In this document: in pieces, positions 1 through 8,800 of the stretch
Layout of the letters: each line of letters opens with the position of its first letter
How positions within the stretch are numbered: position 1 is the stretch's first letter
Source: Chromera velia
Taxonomy: Eukaryota; Sar; Chromeraceae
DNA length: 34,884 bases
Assembly (NCBI GenBank): GCA_018398765.1
Contig: JAHBMJ010001757.1
Location: 73,184 to 108,067 of the forward strand
Direction of reading: 5' to 3'
The notes under the pieces: generated by a model
Seen by the model: the letters and a program-made list of their open reading frames with translations, nothing else
Told to the model about the DNA's origin: nothing
Databases searched by the model: none
Made by a program: the position numbers and the translations under genes

Positions 1-197
1 GGGGGGGGGGGGAAGTTGGGGAGGGGAGAAGGAGACCGTCAAGCGATGGACCGAGCCAGGGACGCGCGTACACACAAGCACAGACGCGAACACAAAAAGT
101 CATTCATACACACAGATAGACGAAAAGGTAAAAATACAGAGACGCGCGCACGCACGCACACACACACGCACACGCACACACACACACATACATATGC

Positions 198-229
<32 letters not shown>

Positions 230-420
230 TCTCTCAGAGAGAGAGAGAGAGAGAGAGAGATACAGGTGCACTGGGATGCAAACATACAGACAAATGCAAA
301 CACAGACAGACGCAGAATCGCAAGCATGCATGCAAGCACGCGCACACACAAACGTGGGGGCGGGGGGCAGGAATACAGACCGCCAGACATACAGGCGGAC
401 CATGCATCAGCCGCATTTAG
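1..420. repeat. Microsatellite cluster: G-run, (CA)n and (GA)n
   Basis: The window opens with a 12-base G run. A (CA)n-rich stretch follows around 150–192, then two (GA)n blocks at about 203–229 and 236–260, separated by a short GTCTCTCA segment that can pair back on the GA tract. The sequence is then CA- and CAGA-rich to about 350, with a G-rich patch near 353–368. Open frames exist on both strands here but encode only His/Thr or Arg/Glu runs, as expected of a translated microsatellite. I see no gene. The G run at the very edge may reflect a contig end. Confidence 0.9.
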
Positions 421-1221
421 AAAGAACCGGGAGGTCGTCGACCAAAGAACCCACTCAAAATCGGCATGGGAAAGAAGAAGGAACGCATGCCTGCTTAAGC
501 CGTTACAGAACTTTGCTACTTTGTGTTCCTCTCCCCTTACATTGTTCTCTATCAGCTAGTCTGCTGCGTGATGAGCTCCAGGTTCCGGAGGTCGATACGA
601 GCGCGCGGTCTGCTTGTTGATACGAGTGAATGTGCGCCCCTGGTGTTTTGTTTCGACCTGCTTTGGGGGATCAAGAAGATCTGTTTCCCCTTTCGACCCC
701 TCGCGTCCTTATTTGTTGCCCCCATGGCTAATCTTCTCCTGAGCCGTTCTTTTTCTTGTCCTAATTTTCTGCAGCCGAGCTGGGTCGAACACTTCAGTCT
801 CCAAAGAGGCGTCGAGCTGAGAAGACAACGCTTATCGGCGAGCTGATTGTGTGCATGAGGGGCGATCAATTGATTGCGCAATAAAAATGTAATAAAACCA
901 ACTCGGACCGCAATGAATGGGAAGCGTAGTCAAAAGTTTTGTTCACTCAATCATGCAGACGTATACTACAGATCCGTTGAGAGTTATTTGACACTCGTAG
1001 TACTAGTCTAGTACTAGATGATACACGAGATCATTAGATCGACTTAAAAAAAAAAAAATTAGTATACAAAATTATGAGTCCTGACCTGTCTGATGGTTCT
1101 GTGAATTTTATTATGAATCGATTTCATACTAAAATTGCAGCAATTCGCTCTAGAATTCACTGAGTAAGATTCATTATAGCAATTTATAGGACCTAAGTAG
1201 AACTAAAAAATTAGACTAAAG
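421..1221. other. Intergenic, no gene seen
   Basis: Mixed-composition sequence to about 880, then AT-rich sequence up to the inverted-repeat element. Short ORFs overlap on both strands with no recognisable domain. A small palindromic cluster of GTACTAG words occurs at about 998–1018, and a 13-base A run lies near 1046. Nothing here can be called a gene. Confidence 0.6.
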
Positions 1222-1488
1222 CTCCCTAAAGAATTGGGAGTTGAATAACTTGAATTGGGTGTCGAATTGGTAGTACTACTAATTTTTTACCGTCAGTAAC
1301 TCCCAATTTTAAAAAATTAGTACCTAGTTTAGTGAAAGAAGTACATGAAGTTTGAAGCTAAAATTTTGTGTACGGGCTAGACAGGGGCTCACTAGTCTCT
1401 AGCCGCAGTTATTAGACTCTAATTCATTATTAGGAACAAATTTTATAAACATTTAGAATCACCTAAAAATTGGGAGTTACCAATTTTT
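1222..1488 (+). repeat. Left terminal inverted repeat of the 1222–2950 element
   Basis: This 267-bp arm matches the reverse complement of 2693–2950. It carries a 9-bp insertion near 1244–1253 relative to the right arm. At 11 of the 13 substituted positions this arm has A or T where the right arm has G or C. Confidence 0.88.
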
Positions 1489-2082
1489 TTTTAGGACTAA
1501 CTACCAATTTTTAAGAAAATCAACACCCAATTTTTTTTTTGGGACTACCAATTTTATAACTTCTCCTAAAAAGTAAAATATATGTGGAAAGAAAAAACGC
1601 TGTAATAAAACAGTGTTGCGGCTGCACAGAACTTCATAAATCCATAACTTTTGTATAGTTTCATAGTGTTATTCATGCTCGAAGTCCCTCCCGGCGTGAC
1701 ACATCGGCAAAATATACTTGTATGGCTTTCTTTCTCTTGCACAACCACGCAAAAACCAGATCTTCCAGAATAAAACGATCATATGAATAACGTCCCCCCT
1801 GTAGAATAAAACGTTTGCAAACCTTCTTATGATACGATTCAAAGCCGTAGCATTTCGCTGTGTTCAACCCCCCAAACCGGCGGATCCACACCGGGAAGTG
1901 CGAGTAGAAGTGAGTCTTCGGGACCGCCCACCCATAAGACGGCAGCTGCTAGTCTTCGTAAGCCTCAAGGTGGGAGAGAGAACGAAACGGATCAAGGGAA
2001 AGAAAAAAAAAAAAAGAAGAATTTTAAATTGAAAAGTGAAAGTTCTTGTCAGCGCCTCCCTCCTCCCCAGCGCTCTACAACC

Positions 2083-2493
2083 ATGGTCGTACAAAGCCGA
2101 CAGAGGGAGAGGTCAAAGGAAATGGACGAGGATGGATTTGTTATCCCCACCGAGTTTCGGGAGAGATTCGCTGTGGAGAGAGAGCTGAACATCGCTCATA
2201 CAATGTTTTCAGATGTCAAGTTCACCGTGAAGATTTGGGAGCTGAAAGAGCTCACAGATGATCACAGAAAAAAGGCAGACATCGGAATTTTCCCAGATGA
2301 TTCCTTAGTCGTTTTTCAGTACACCCATGTTGTCCCCCCCCAAAATCTATCAGAGGAGAAGAAGAAGGAATATAATCTCCATTTGAGGCGTCTGGGAACC
2401 ACTAAGTGGGAGATGTTCGGGAGAGAGGGGCATGATCTGAATAAAGATCAGCAGCCACTGTCCGGCATATGGAGGGATTATGAATTCTGGTAG
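2083..2493 (+). CDS. Hypothetical 136-aa protein inside the TIR element
   Basis: The ATG at 2083 sits in a strong Kozak-like context (CAACCATGG), and the frame is open for 136 codons to TAG. The protein is charged and soluble, with no signal peptide or membrane segment. It opens with a basic MVVQSRQRERSK stretch. A mixed alpha/beta-looking middle follows (e.g. FSDVKFTVKIWELKEL, then SLVVFQYTHVVPPQ), and the end is rich in Trp, Gly and Asp (GIWRDYEFW). I do not recognise the family. I see no DDE or DDD triad, zinc finger or helix-turn-helix, so it does not look like a transposase, although 136 residues is too short for a complete one. It is intronless, unlike its neighbours, and lies wholly between the inverted repeats. 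It may be captured host sequence or an accessory protein. That it is a real ORF is likely; function is unknown. Confidence 0.6.
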   Translation: MVVQSRQRERSKEMDEDGFVIPTEFRERFAVERELNIAHTMFSDVKFTVKIWELKELTDDHRKKADIGIFPDDSLVVFQYTHVVPPQNLSEEKKKEYNLHLRRLGTTKWEMFGREGHDLNKDQQPLSGIWRDYEFW

Positions 2494-2692
2494 GCTTACA
2501 TGGTCAATTAGATCGATTTTCACTCTGTTTTTTATACTGGTACGTGCAGCTTGTGTAGAGCTGTCCACTGTCCGTTTTGCATTGCATTAGCGGTGCACTA
2601 TGACACATAAAACAAAAGTTTTAAGTTGACTCCCAATTTTTTTTTTTTTTACTACCAATTTTTTTTTCGGCGGTCCTAAAAAATTCCTATTT

Positions 2693-2950
2693 AAAAATTG
2701 GTAACTCCCAATTTTTAGGTGACTCTAAGTGTTCATAGAATTTGTTTCTAGTAATGAATTAGAGTCTAATGACTGCGGCTAGAGACTAGTGAGCCCCTGT
2801 CTAGCCCGTACACAAAATTTTAGCTTCAAACTCCATGTACTTCTTTTACTAGACTAGGTACCAATTTTTTAAAATTGGGAGTTACTGGCGGTAAAAAATT
2901 GGTAGTACTACCAATTCGACACCCAATTCAACTCCCAATTCTTTAGGGAG
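2693..2950 (-). repeat. Right terminal inverted repeat of the 1222–2950 element
   Basis: This 258-bp arm is about 95% identical to the left arm once the 9-bp gap is removed. Inside it, at 2630–2690, lie further copies of the short ACTCCCAATTTT and ACCAATTTT words interrupted by T runs. Confidence 0.88.
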
Positions 2951-3107
2951 AACAACATTGATTTAGCATGATCTGCCACTGACAATTTGCTGGGGTATAC
3001 ACCAATGCCGGACCACTGCACCTCTGGTCGGACGCACTGGGACGGCAGAAAACTGACAACACCATATACAACACCATATATGAATCATAATATAATAAAT
3101 TGTATAT

Positions 3108-3139
<32 letters not shown>

Positions 3140-3239
3140 AATATAAAGTTTTAAAATTTTCTATCTTTTTCAAAATATTATGCATGTAGGGCCTAGAATA
3201 CTATGTTATCCAGAAAGCCTAGCGCGGAACTAGGCGCAG

Positions 3240-3281
<42 letters not shown>

Positions 3282-4228
3282 AGTACTGATAATGATGAAT
3301 CATTGATGATCAATTAATTAAATAAATGAATGAATCTCATGGCAGACTCATGCACTTTTTAGCTATTGAACTTTGAAACTTCAAAGACCTGGCTTATAAT
3401 TTTTATAAAGAGAGAAAGATTCAAAAAAAGGGAGACACACAAAGATTGCAAGCAAAGATAAAAACCAAGTGACACTCTGAAAAAGTCTAAGACGTTTGCG
3501 TTCTTCCGTCCAGCCAAACACCCTACTCGCTAGAGGAGTTTCCCTCCAGATTAATACAAAGGTCTTCTTGTGTTTCTTTTCTGTTGCAAGTTGACGCCTT
3601 GCAATTTCTTTGCGTCAATCGATTGATTGACTTCATCAGACATGAAAGATGCGGAGGCAGCCAATCAGCAGCAAGAACACCACGAAGTATCAGCTTTCAG
3701 CTGTGTCACCTGCAGGCAAAAAGAACGGAAAAGGGGATGGTAAATTTACACGTATGAGAAGGTTAAACTTGTCATCGCTTTTGTAGCAGACGCAGACAAA
3801 ATGTGAAAAACAAAAACGCCTGTCACGAGCGAAGCGCAAAAAGACAAAGACGAGACCCGCAGAGATGCACGGAAGGAACAAAAATAGCAAGAACGAAAGG
3901 GGGGGGGACCCGCTCTCGTCGGTTGCCAAGCGCCTGAATCAGTGAGTGAGTGATTGGCCGGCGAGGCATACTTCTTCACTGAGGCAGCGGCTCATCCCGT
4001 CAAACGAAAAAAGCTCGTGTCTCTAGCTGCGATCCTTTTCACATACATGCACCGGATTTGCTCACCTTTTGATCCCGCCCGGGATCATGCGTTGTTTATT
4101 CCATCGGTCCTATTTCGGGCTCATCGGGTCGACTTCCCACGGCAGGAGTATATCCACTTTGTCTCGGATCTCCATCCTTTTCATCCGCAGGGAGACTCTG
4201 CTCAGCACAGAGACCGGAAGCCATACGC
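2951..4228. other. AT-rich intergenic region with (TA)n and (CAAT)n
   Basis: A (TA)n tract runs at about 3114–3139. A GC-rich stem-loop (CCTAG…CTAGG) at about 3219–3235 stands immediately before about ten tandem CAAT units at 3242–3280. The rest is mixed sequence. The ORFs here are short, overlap on opposite strands and show no domain, so I call no gene. Confidence 0.6.
3242..3280. repeat. (CAAT)n tetranucleotide microsatellite
   Basis: About ten uninterrupted CAAT units directly follow a short hairpin (CCTAG, 7-base loop, CTAGG). A hairpin followed by a simple tail is a common 3' end for non-LTR retroposons. A similar arrangement occurs near 34289–34336, so this may mark a retroposon 3' terminus. 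Confidence 0.8.
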
Positions 4229-4563
4229 GTGCACCGAGAAAGAGAGAGAGAGAGAGAGTCGAGGTATCGGTATGAATGTTCGAATAAAGGTCGCGTATCG
4301 ATGAACATGTTTGTCCGGTTTGTGGAGGAAGGGAGAATGGGACGTCAGGAACAAAAAAGTAAGCGAAAAAAGCAGTTGGACGGACAGACCGGAGCGAGGG
4401 TTGTCAAGATGCCTCGACCCCTCTCTGGCTTCTCACACTCCCCGAGCCACACGTCACGACAGCAACAGAAACACATACACACTCACACTCACACAAACTC
4501 TCTCAGACACGCGCGCCCACACACACTCACATGTGGAGAAACAAAGCTGCGTCTAATGGAAGG

Positions 4564-4569
4564 AAGAGC

Positions 4570-4617
<48 letters not shown>

Positions 4618-4649
4618 AACTGACCGACCTTACAGAAGAGGGACCACAT

Positions 4650-4688
<39 letters not shown>

Positions 4689-5339
4689 GAGTCGTATTCC
4701 CTCACTCTCTCTCTCTCTCTCACTCACTCACACACTCCCTCCCTCCCTCCCTCACTCACTCACACCCTCACTCACTCTCACCCTCACTCACTCACTCCCT
4801 CACTCACTCACTCACACGTCACACACTCCCTCCCTCACACACTCCATTCCTCACACACTCCCTCCCTCCCTCACTCACTCACACACTCACTCACTCACTC
4901 CCTCCCTCACACACTCCCTCCCTCACTCACTCACTCACTCACTCACACACTCACTCACTCACTCAATCACTCACTCACCCACTCCCTCCCTCCCTCCCTC
5001 ACTCACTCACTCCCTCCCTCCCTCACACACTCCCTCCCCCCCTCCCTCCCTCACTCACTCACTCACTCACACACTCACTCAATCACTCACTCACCCACTC
5101 ACTCCCTCCCTCACTCACTCACCCATCCACTCGCTCATTCACTCACTCACTCGCTCATTCACTCACTCACTCATTCACTCACTCACTCACGCACTCACTC
5201 ACTCACCCACTCACTTACTCGCTCATTCACTCTTTCACTGACACACTCACTCACTCACTCACTCACTCACTCACTCACTCACTCACACAGTCTTACACTC
5301 CCTCCCTCCCTCACTCACTCACTCACTCTCTCACTCACA

Positions 5340-5379
<40 letters not shown>

Positions 5380-5380
5380 G
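4564..5380. repeat. Large CTCA/CTCC simple-sequence array with GA, CT and CA flanks
   Basis: A (GA)n tract at about 4573–4613 is followed by (CT)n and (CA)n at about 4651–4688. About 650 bp of 4-base periodic CTCA, CTCC and CACA units then run to about 5340, closed by (CA)n at 5347–5378. The plus strand is almost pure pyrimidine plus A. The array gives a long open plus-strand frame (4229–5401) made of Ser, His, Thr, Leu and Pro repeats, which I treat as an artefact. The array abuts the 3' end of the minus-strand gene at 5331–6741, and the (CA)n tract overlaps its last codons. Confidence 0.92.
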
Positions 5381-6741
5381 ACCGACCGACCTTGCAGATG
5401 AGACACCACACAAGGGCACCAGTGAAGACAAGTGCGTAGGCGACGAGAGACCAAAACAGCTCCGTGTTGCAGTAAATCCACGAAGAAGGTTCCTTGTGGG
5501 TGGCGCAGTATTCATCCTTCTCTTTCCATGAGTATGGAATGTAGGGTGCGTGTTCCTTGTGAGGCTCTGGAGTCACTGGCATTTCCGGGGCGGTTGAATT
5601 CACGGGTGCAGCTCGCATGCTGGGAGGCTTCTGCTGCCAGCGGCATCTCTCCTGCAGAAACAATCGAAAGAATCGAGCAAACAGTGAACATCTGATTGAT
5701 GGAAAAGTGCTCTTTACGGAGGCGGCTGGCGCATGCAAATTCATCCTTCTGACCCACACGAATGGTACAATAGAAGTGGGGCAGAAGCTGCATGGAGAGG
5801 GCGGCAGTTCCTCCCTGGGCTGGGTGTCGTATGGGAATTGGAGAGGAGAACATTGAGGTAGTCAAGATCGAAGGGGGCTGGGAGAAGACGCAAAAGAAAA
5901 GTGATGGGAGAAGAGCAGAGAGGGAAGATAGGAGAAGAAAGAAAGGCAAATTGGAATCAAAGTGGGAACGAAAGAAGGAATGAATGGAGGAAGGGCACAA
6001 CGTCAATAGCATGCAATACCGCGTGAGCCAGTGATCATTCGAGCGATCATTCACCTGAGCGTCCAACAAGTTTCGTCTCAGGTCTCTTCCTCTGTGATTT
6101 TAAGGGAGAGTGGCCAGGCATGCGCACAGACGTGCGCTTACACACACACACACACGACTTGAAAAGCGGCCGAACCTCACTTACCAAGCACTTCAAATGT
6201 TTGTACGCGTCTCCACTCCCCAGCTGGTCGCACTGCTTGCGGCACTCTTCATATTCTGCAACGCACACAGAATGAATGGATGAGACAAGCCACGAAAAAT
6301 AAAGGATCGGACGCGCCCCTCATTTGCCGGGCCCCTTCACGTTCTTTATTCCGAGATGGACCCACAGACGGGGCCGTGCAACACCTAGACAAGCACCCAC
6401 ACCAGGCAGATGCTAATGTCAACTCTTCGCCCCCCTCCCATGCTCACCCGAGCCTACTTACTGTAGTCAGTGACGTCTGCCTGAGGCCCCACGATGTTTG
6501 ACTGTGTCGGGTTTTTTTCCTTCGCCTCTACCGGGGGGGGGAGGGTGGGGGCACTCTCAGTCAATGCAGCTGCCGACAAGATGGCCTCACTGGCAGACAG
6601 CACCTCACTGACGCCAGATTGGGCTGTGCCAGAAGAAGAAGACAGACACCCACTCAATAGGCAGACAAAGATGGAGACAAACAACACTTGCTTGAATCCA
6701 TTGCCTCCTCCTGTCCCTACTGGGGGAAGTCTAAAAACCAT
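5331..6741 (-). CDS. Putative membrane protein with twin CX3C motif (3 exons)
   Basis: Three exons join in phase: 6741–6462, 6255–6185 and 5651–5331. The introns start GTAAGT and end CAG. The product is 223 aa if read to the first stop. Residues 17–33 are hydrophobic (signal peptide or anchor), followed by a Ser/Ala/Pro-rich linker. Cysteines 98, 102, 116 and 120 form CX3C–X13–CX3C, the spacing of small Tim chaperones and other disulfide-relay substrates; the second intron falls between residues 117 and 118, inside the last CX3C. Two more cysteines (166, 178) precede a membrane span at about 183–203 with Cys near its end. The last 19 codons run into a GT microsatellite and read as a VC repeat. 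The true end may therefore be a donor after codon 204, with another exon beyond the CTCA array. The cysteine pattern suggests an oxidising compartment (mitochondrial intermembrane space or secretory lumen). That is inference; no family is recognised. Confidence 0.7.
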
Positions 6742-7510
6742 CCTGCTCCACTGACGGCTTTTCAGAGCGACCCTGGAAAACTTTCGAGATCCACCAACTT
6801 CACTGCGCGCCAGTCGACCCGTCGCACCTCTCACCCAACGGTTTGTGAATGAGGCTAGAGGCCCGTCAGTCTGAAAAAGGATCTCTTGATCTTCGACAGT
6901 GCCGAAAATATCTTACAGGCACACGTCAGTGGATCCAGTGCGCAATCACATGTAACTCACTTTAGATCAATTGTGGCAGGGCAGGGGCTGCCTCCTTAGT
7001 GACGAGAGCGAGAACGCGTGCACACTGAACAACTGCCACATCGAGCCATAGAGACACTGATGTCATGAGATGCGTGCTGAGTCCCCGGCTGACATGGTGC
7101 ACGGCTCGCTAATTGCGCGCGATATCGCGCAACGCACCGACCTATACAGCTTTTCTTTTTGTCAGGAAGGATCCTATAGATCATATATACTTGCGGCCGG
7201 CCCTTGAAGTTATACAGGAAGTCGGGCACCTACCTAATCAAACAAAAGTAGGCAAAGTGAGGCGAAAAGAAAATTTCCAAAAAAAAAAGATGTGAGAAGA
7301 TGGTCTATTTGATTTATAATGTATCATAATGGGGACCTTTTTGAACAAAAGTAGTGTAAAGTAGAGAGTACTACTTGTGGTACTATATTATATTATATAG
7401 TATTATGTGGTATCTGATAGCACCTGAAAAAAGAAAATAACGATCACCCACGTCTCTGGATATCTGATGATGTCTGTGGTGGTCTGCGGGCCTGTGGAAG
7501 CCTGTAGCCT
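6742..7510. other. Intergenic between the minus-strand gene and the hAT element
   Basis: The sequence upstream of the minus-strand gene should contain its promoter and 5' UTR. An in-frame ATG at 6834 could add 31 residues. The rest is mixed to AT-rich. ORFs at 6996–7295 on both strands lack features. No gene is called. Confidence 0.55.
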
Positions 7511-7518
7511 ACTGTAAC
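7511..7518. repeat. Left 8-bp target-site duplication of the hAT insertion
   Basis: ACTGTAAC lies immediately before the left TIR and is repeated exactly at 8793–8800. Eight base pairs is the diagnostic duplication length for hAT transposition. Confidence 0.92.
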
Positions 7519-7555
7519 TAGTGACCATGTTTGATTTGATTTGATTTGATTTGAG
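7519..7555 (+). repeat. Left 37-bp TIR of the hAT element
   Basis: Identical to the reverse complement of 8756–8792. It starts TAGTGACCATG and continues into four GATTT units ending TTGAG. Confidence 0.94.
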
Positions 7556-7895
7556 ATAGGGCTTAAGCTCAAATCAAATATCCAGTCAGGGAGGACCTAG
7601 TATTTAAAGACCTATCAAATATGATCAAATATTTGATCAATATGACTTTCAACCTCAAATTAATATGAAGGTCCCGAAAAAACTTTTGCAAGTACCGATC
7701 CGTCACGCATACTAATTTAAATGAAAAAACCTAAATCTTGATGGTTTGCTCTCAAAAAAAAAACGTTTTGAGCTGCATTGAAATTAACGTTTCACCCCCT
7801 TTTACTTCATGCAGAGATAAACCGATCAGCTGAACGTTTTCCCAAACAGCTGTGTTAACTTTTCTGGTGCTGGAACATCTTTTACGGCCCCCTTT

Positions 7896-8502
7896 TTGAG
7901 TGTCTGCAAACATTTTACACCCCGTAAAGACATGTCATACAATCCGACAGGGTCGAACGGGAAGAAGGAGGCATTTGTTTTTAGAGCCGGGTACGCAAAA
8001 AAAATATGGTCGATGCAAAAGGGGGCAAATGTGATTCAGTATCAGGTGAAAATACAAGGAGCCGAGGGGGAAGGAGAAACTATTTGTGGCTGTGAGTATG
8101 CAGCAGCGGCAACCAGTTCTTTTTAAACCCACATCATCAATCAGCATGGCTTGGCATGGCTTGACGATCACGTCTGACAAACATGTGCAGCTGCTCCAAG
8201 AAAGACAGAAGAAGCGGTTGGAGGGGGCAGGGGGGACGAAGCAGCCTGACGTGCGAACGTTTTTCCCCACCAAAGATGAAGCAGAAGCCGTGGTCGCACC
8301 ATATGCAGAGACGCATAAGATTCTGAGAAGAGAATCAAGTACGATATGCTGACCACTAACTTTCTGGCCAGTGCTGGCTGGCCTCATCTCACAGAAAACG
8401 AGGCATTGCGAAAGCTGGTCAAGGCACTGGACCTCCGCTACGATTTCTCATCTGTGGGGAAGTCATATGCAATTTCAAATCTATCAATTTTACGTTCTTA
8501 AT
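7896..8502 (+). pseudogene. Broken hAT transposase (BED zinc finger plus N-terminal hAT region)
   Basis: Three blocks survive in two frames. 7896–8126 ends in a BED-type finger: a Cys-x-Cys pair (ICGCEY) is followed, after TSSF and a TAA stop, by THIINQH in the same frame, giving the C…C…H…H pattern. The +1 frame (about 8160–8350) reads KQPDVRTFFP, resembling the KQ-x-x-I-x-x-FF segment that often follows BED in hAT proteins. The original frame then resumes near 8330 with DMLTTNFLASAGWPH and LRKLVKALDLRYDF, matching the hAT pattern of G-x-P-F, E-N, F-x-x-L-L and L-x-P-x-Y. The stop at 8127–8129, two frame changes and loss of everything downstream make it non-functional. Its position between hAT TIRs confirms the assignment. 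Confidence 0.82.
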
Positions 8503-8755
8503 CTCTATTAGTACTAGAGTGAGTCTCAGTAACTAGTGTATATACACTGCCACACAGGCATATTTTTTTTATGGAACTAATAAGTTATAATTATATATAT
8601 ATTTTTTTAAATTTTTGAAACACATATCAGAAATGTTCTGATAACTATTGTCATGAGAAAAATGATCAGAGTGACAGTAAGTTAGTGACTCAGTGAGGAA
8701 CCCTAAGAGGTTAACCTCAAATCTTACCTCAAATATCAAATATTTGAGGTTGAAG

Positions 8756-8792
8756 CTCAAATCAAATCAAATCAAATCAAACATGGTCACTA
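8756..8792 (-). repeat. Right 37-bp TIR of the hAT element
   Basis: Perfect inverted copy of 7519–7555. Immediately inside is a small palindromic stretch around AAATATCAAATATTTGAGG. Confidence 0.94.
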
Positions 8793-8800
8793 ACTGTAAC
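8793..8800. repeat. Right 8-bp target-site duplication of the hAT insertion
   Basis: ACTGTAAC, identical to 7511–7518. Confidence 0.92.

Larger units (their letters stand above)
1222..2950. mobile_element. TIR DNA-transposon-like element (1.73 kb) carrying an ORF
   Basis: The arms at 1222–1488 and 2693–2950 are reverse complements over about 258 aligned bases. They differ by one 9-bp insertion in the left arm and 13 substitutions, all transitions. Both ends begin CTCCCTAAAGAATTGGGAGT on their own strand. The arms contain repeated words of the ATTGGGAGTT/AACTCCCAAT and ACCAATTTT type, like the subterminal repeats of cut-and-paste transposons. The 1.2-kb interior is less AT-rich and holds one intact ORF (2083–2493). 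No convincing target duplication flanks the ends (GACTAAAG on the left, AACAACAT on the right). Long TIRs around a non-transposase ORF resemble a Mutator-like gene-capturing element, but the superfamily is not established. It could also be an autonomous element with an unfamiliar protein. Confidence 0.8.
7519..8792. mobile_element. hAT-superfamily DNA transposon, 1,274 bp, degenerate
   Basis: The element has perfect 37-bp TIRs (7519–7555 and 8756–8792) and an exact 8-bp duplication, ACTGTAAC, on each side. The ends read TAGTGACCATG, fitting the hAT rule of T/C-A-G/A-N-G termini. The TIRs contain GATTT units, and inside each end are further AAATATTTGA-type subterminal words. The interior holds a broken BED/hAT transposase. 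At 1.27 kb it is shorter than a full hAT element (typically 2.5–5 kb) and lacks the C-terminal dimerisation part, so it is an internally deleted, non-autonomous copy. Identical TIRs and an intact duplication suggest fairly recent movement, perhaps mobilised in trans. Confidence 0.93.

Noticed and set aside
16-559. Overlapping ORFs on both strands at the window start
   Set aside because: They encode His/Thr, Arg/Glu or Ser/Leu repeats from microsatellites and are open on opposite strands at once.
1222-2950. Target-site duplication for the long-TIR element
   Set aside because: Flanks GACTAAAG and AACAACAT do not match at any length from 2 to 9, so none is claimed.
4720-5340. CRISPR-like regular array
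   Set aside because: The unit is 4 bp with no unique spacers, so it is a simple-sequence repeat in a eukaryotic genome.
4229-5401. 390-codon plus-strand ORF
   Set aside because: It is a translation of GA, CT, CA and CTCA repeats (Ser/His/Thr/Leu/Pro only). Four-base repeat units stay open by chance, and no domain is present.
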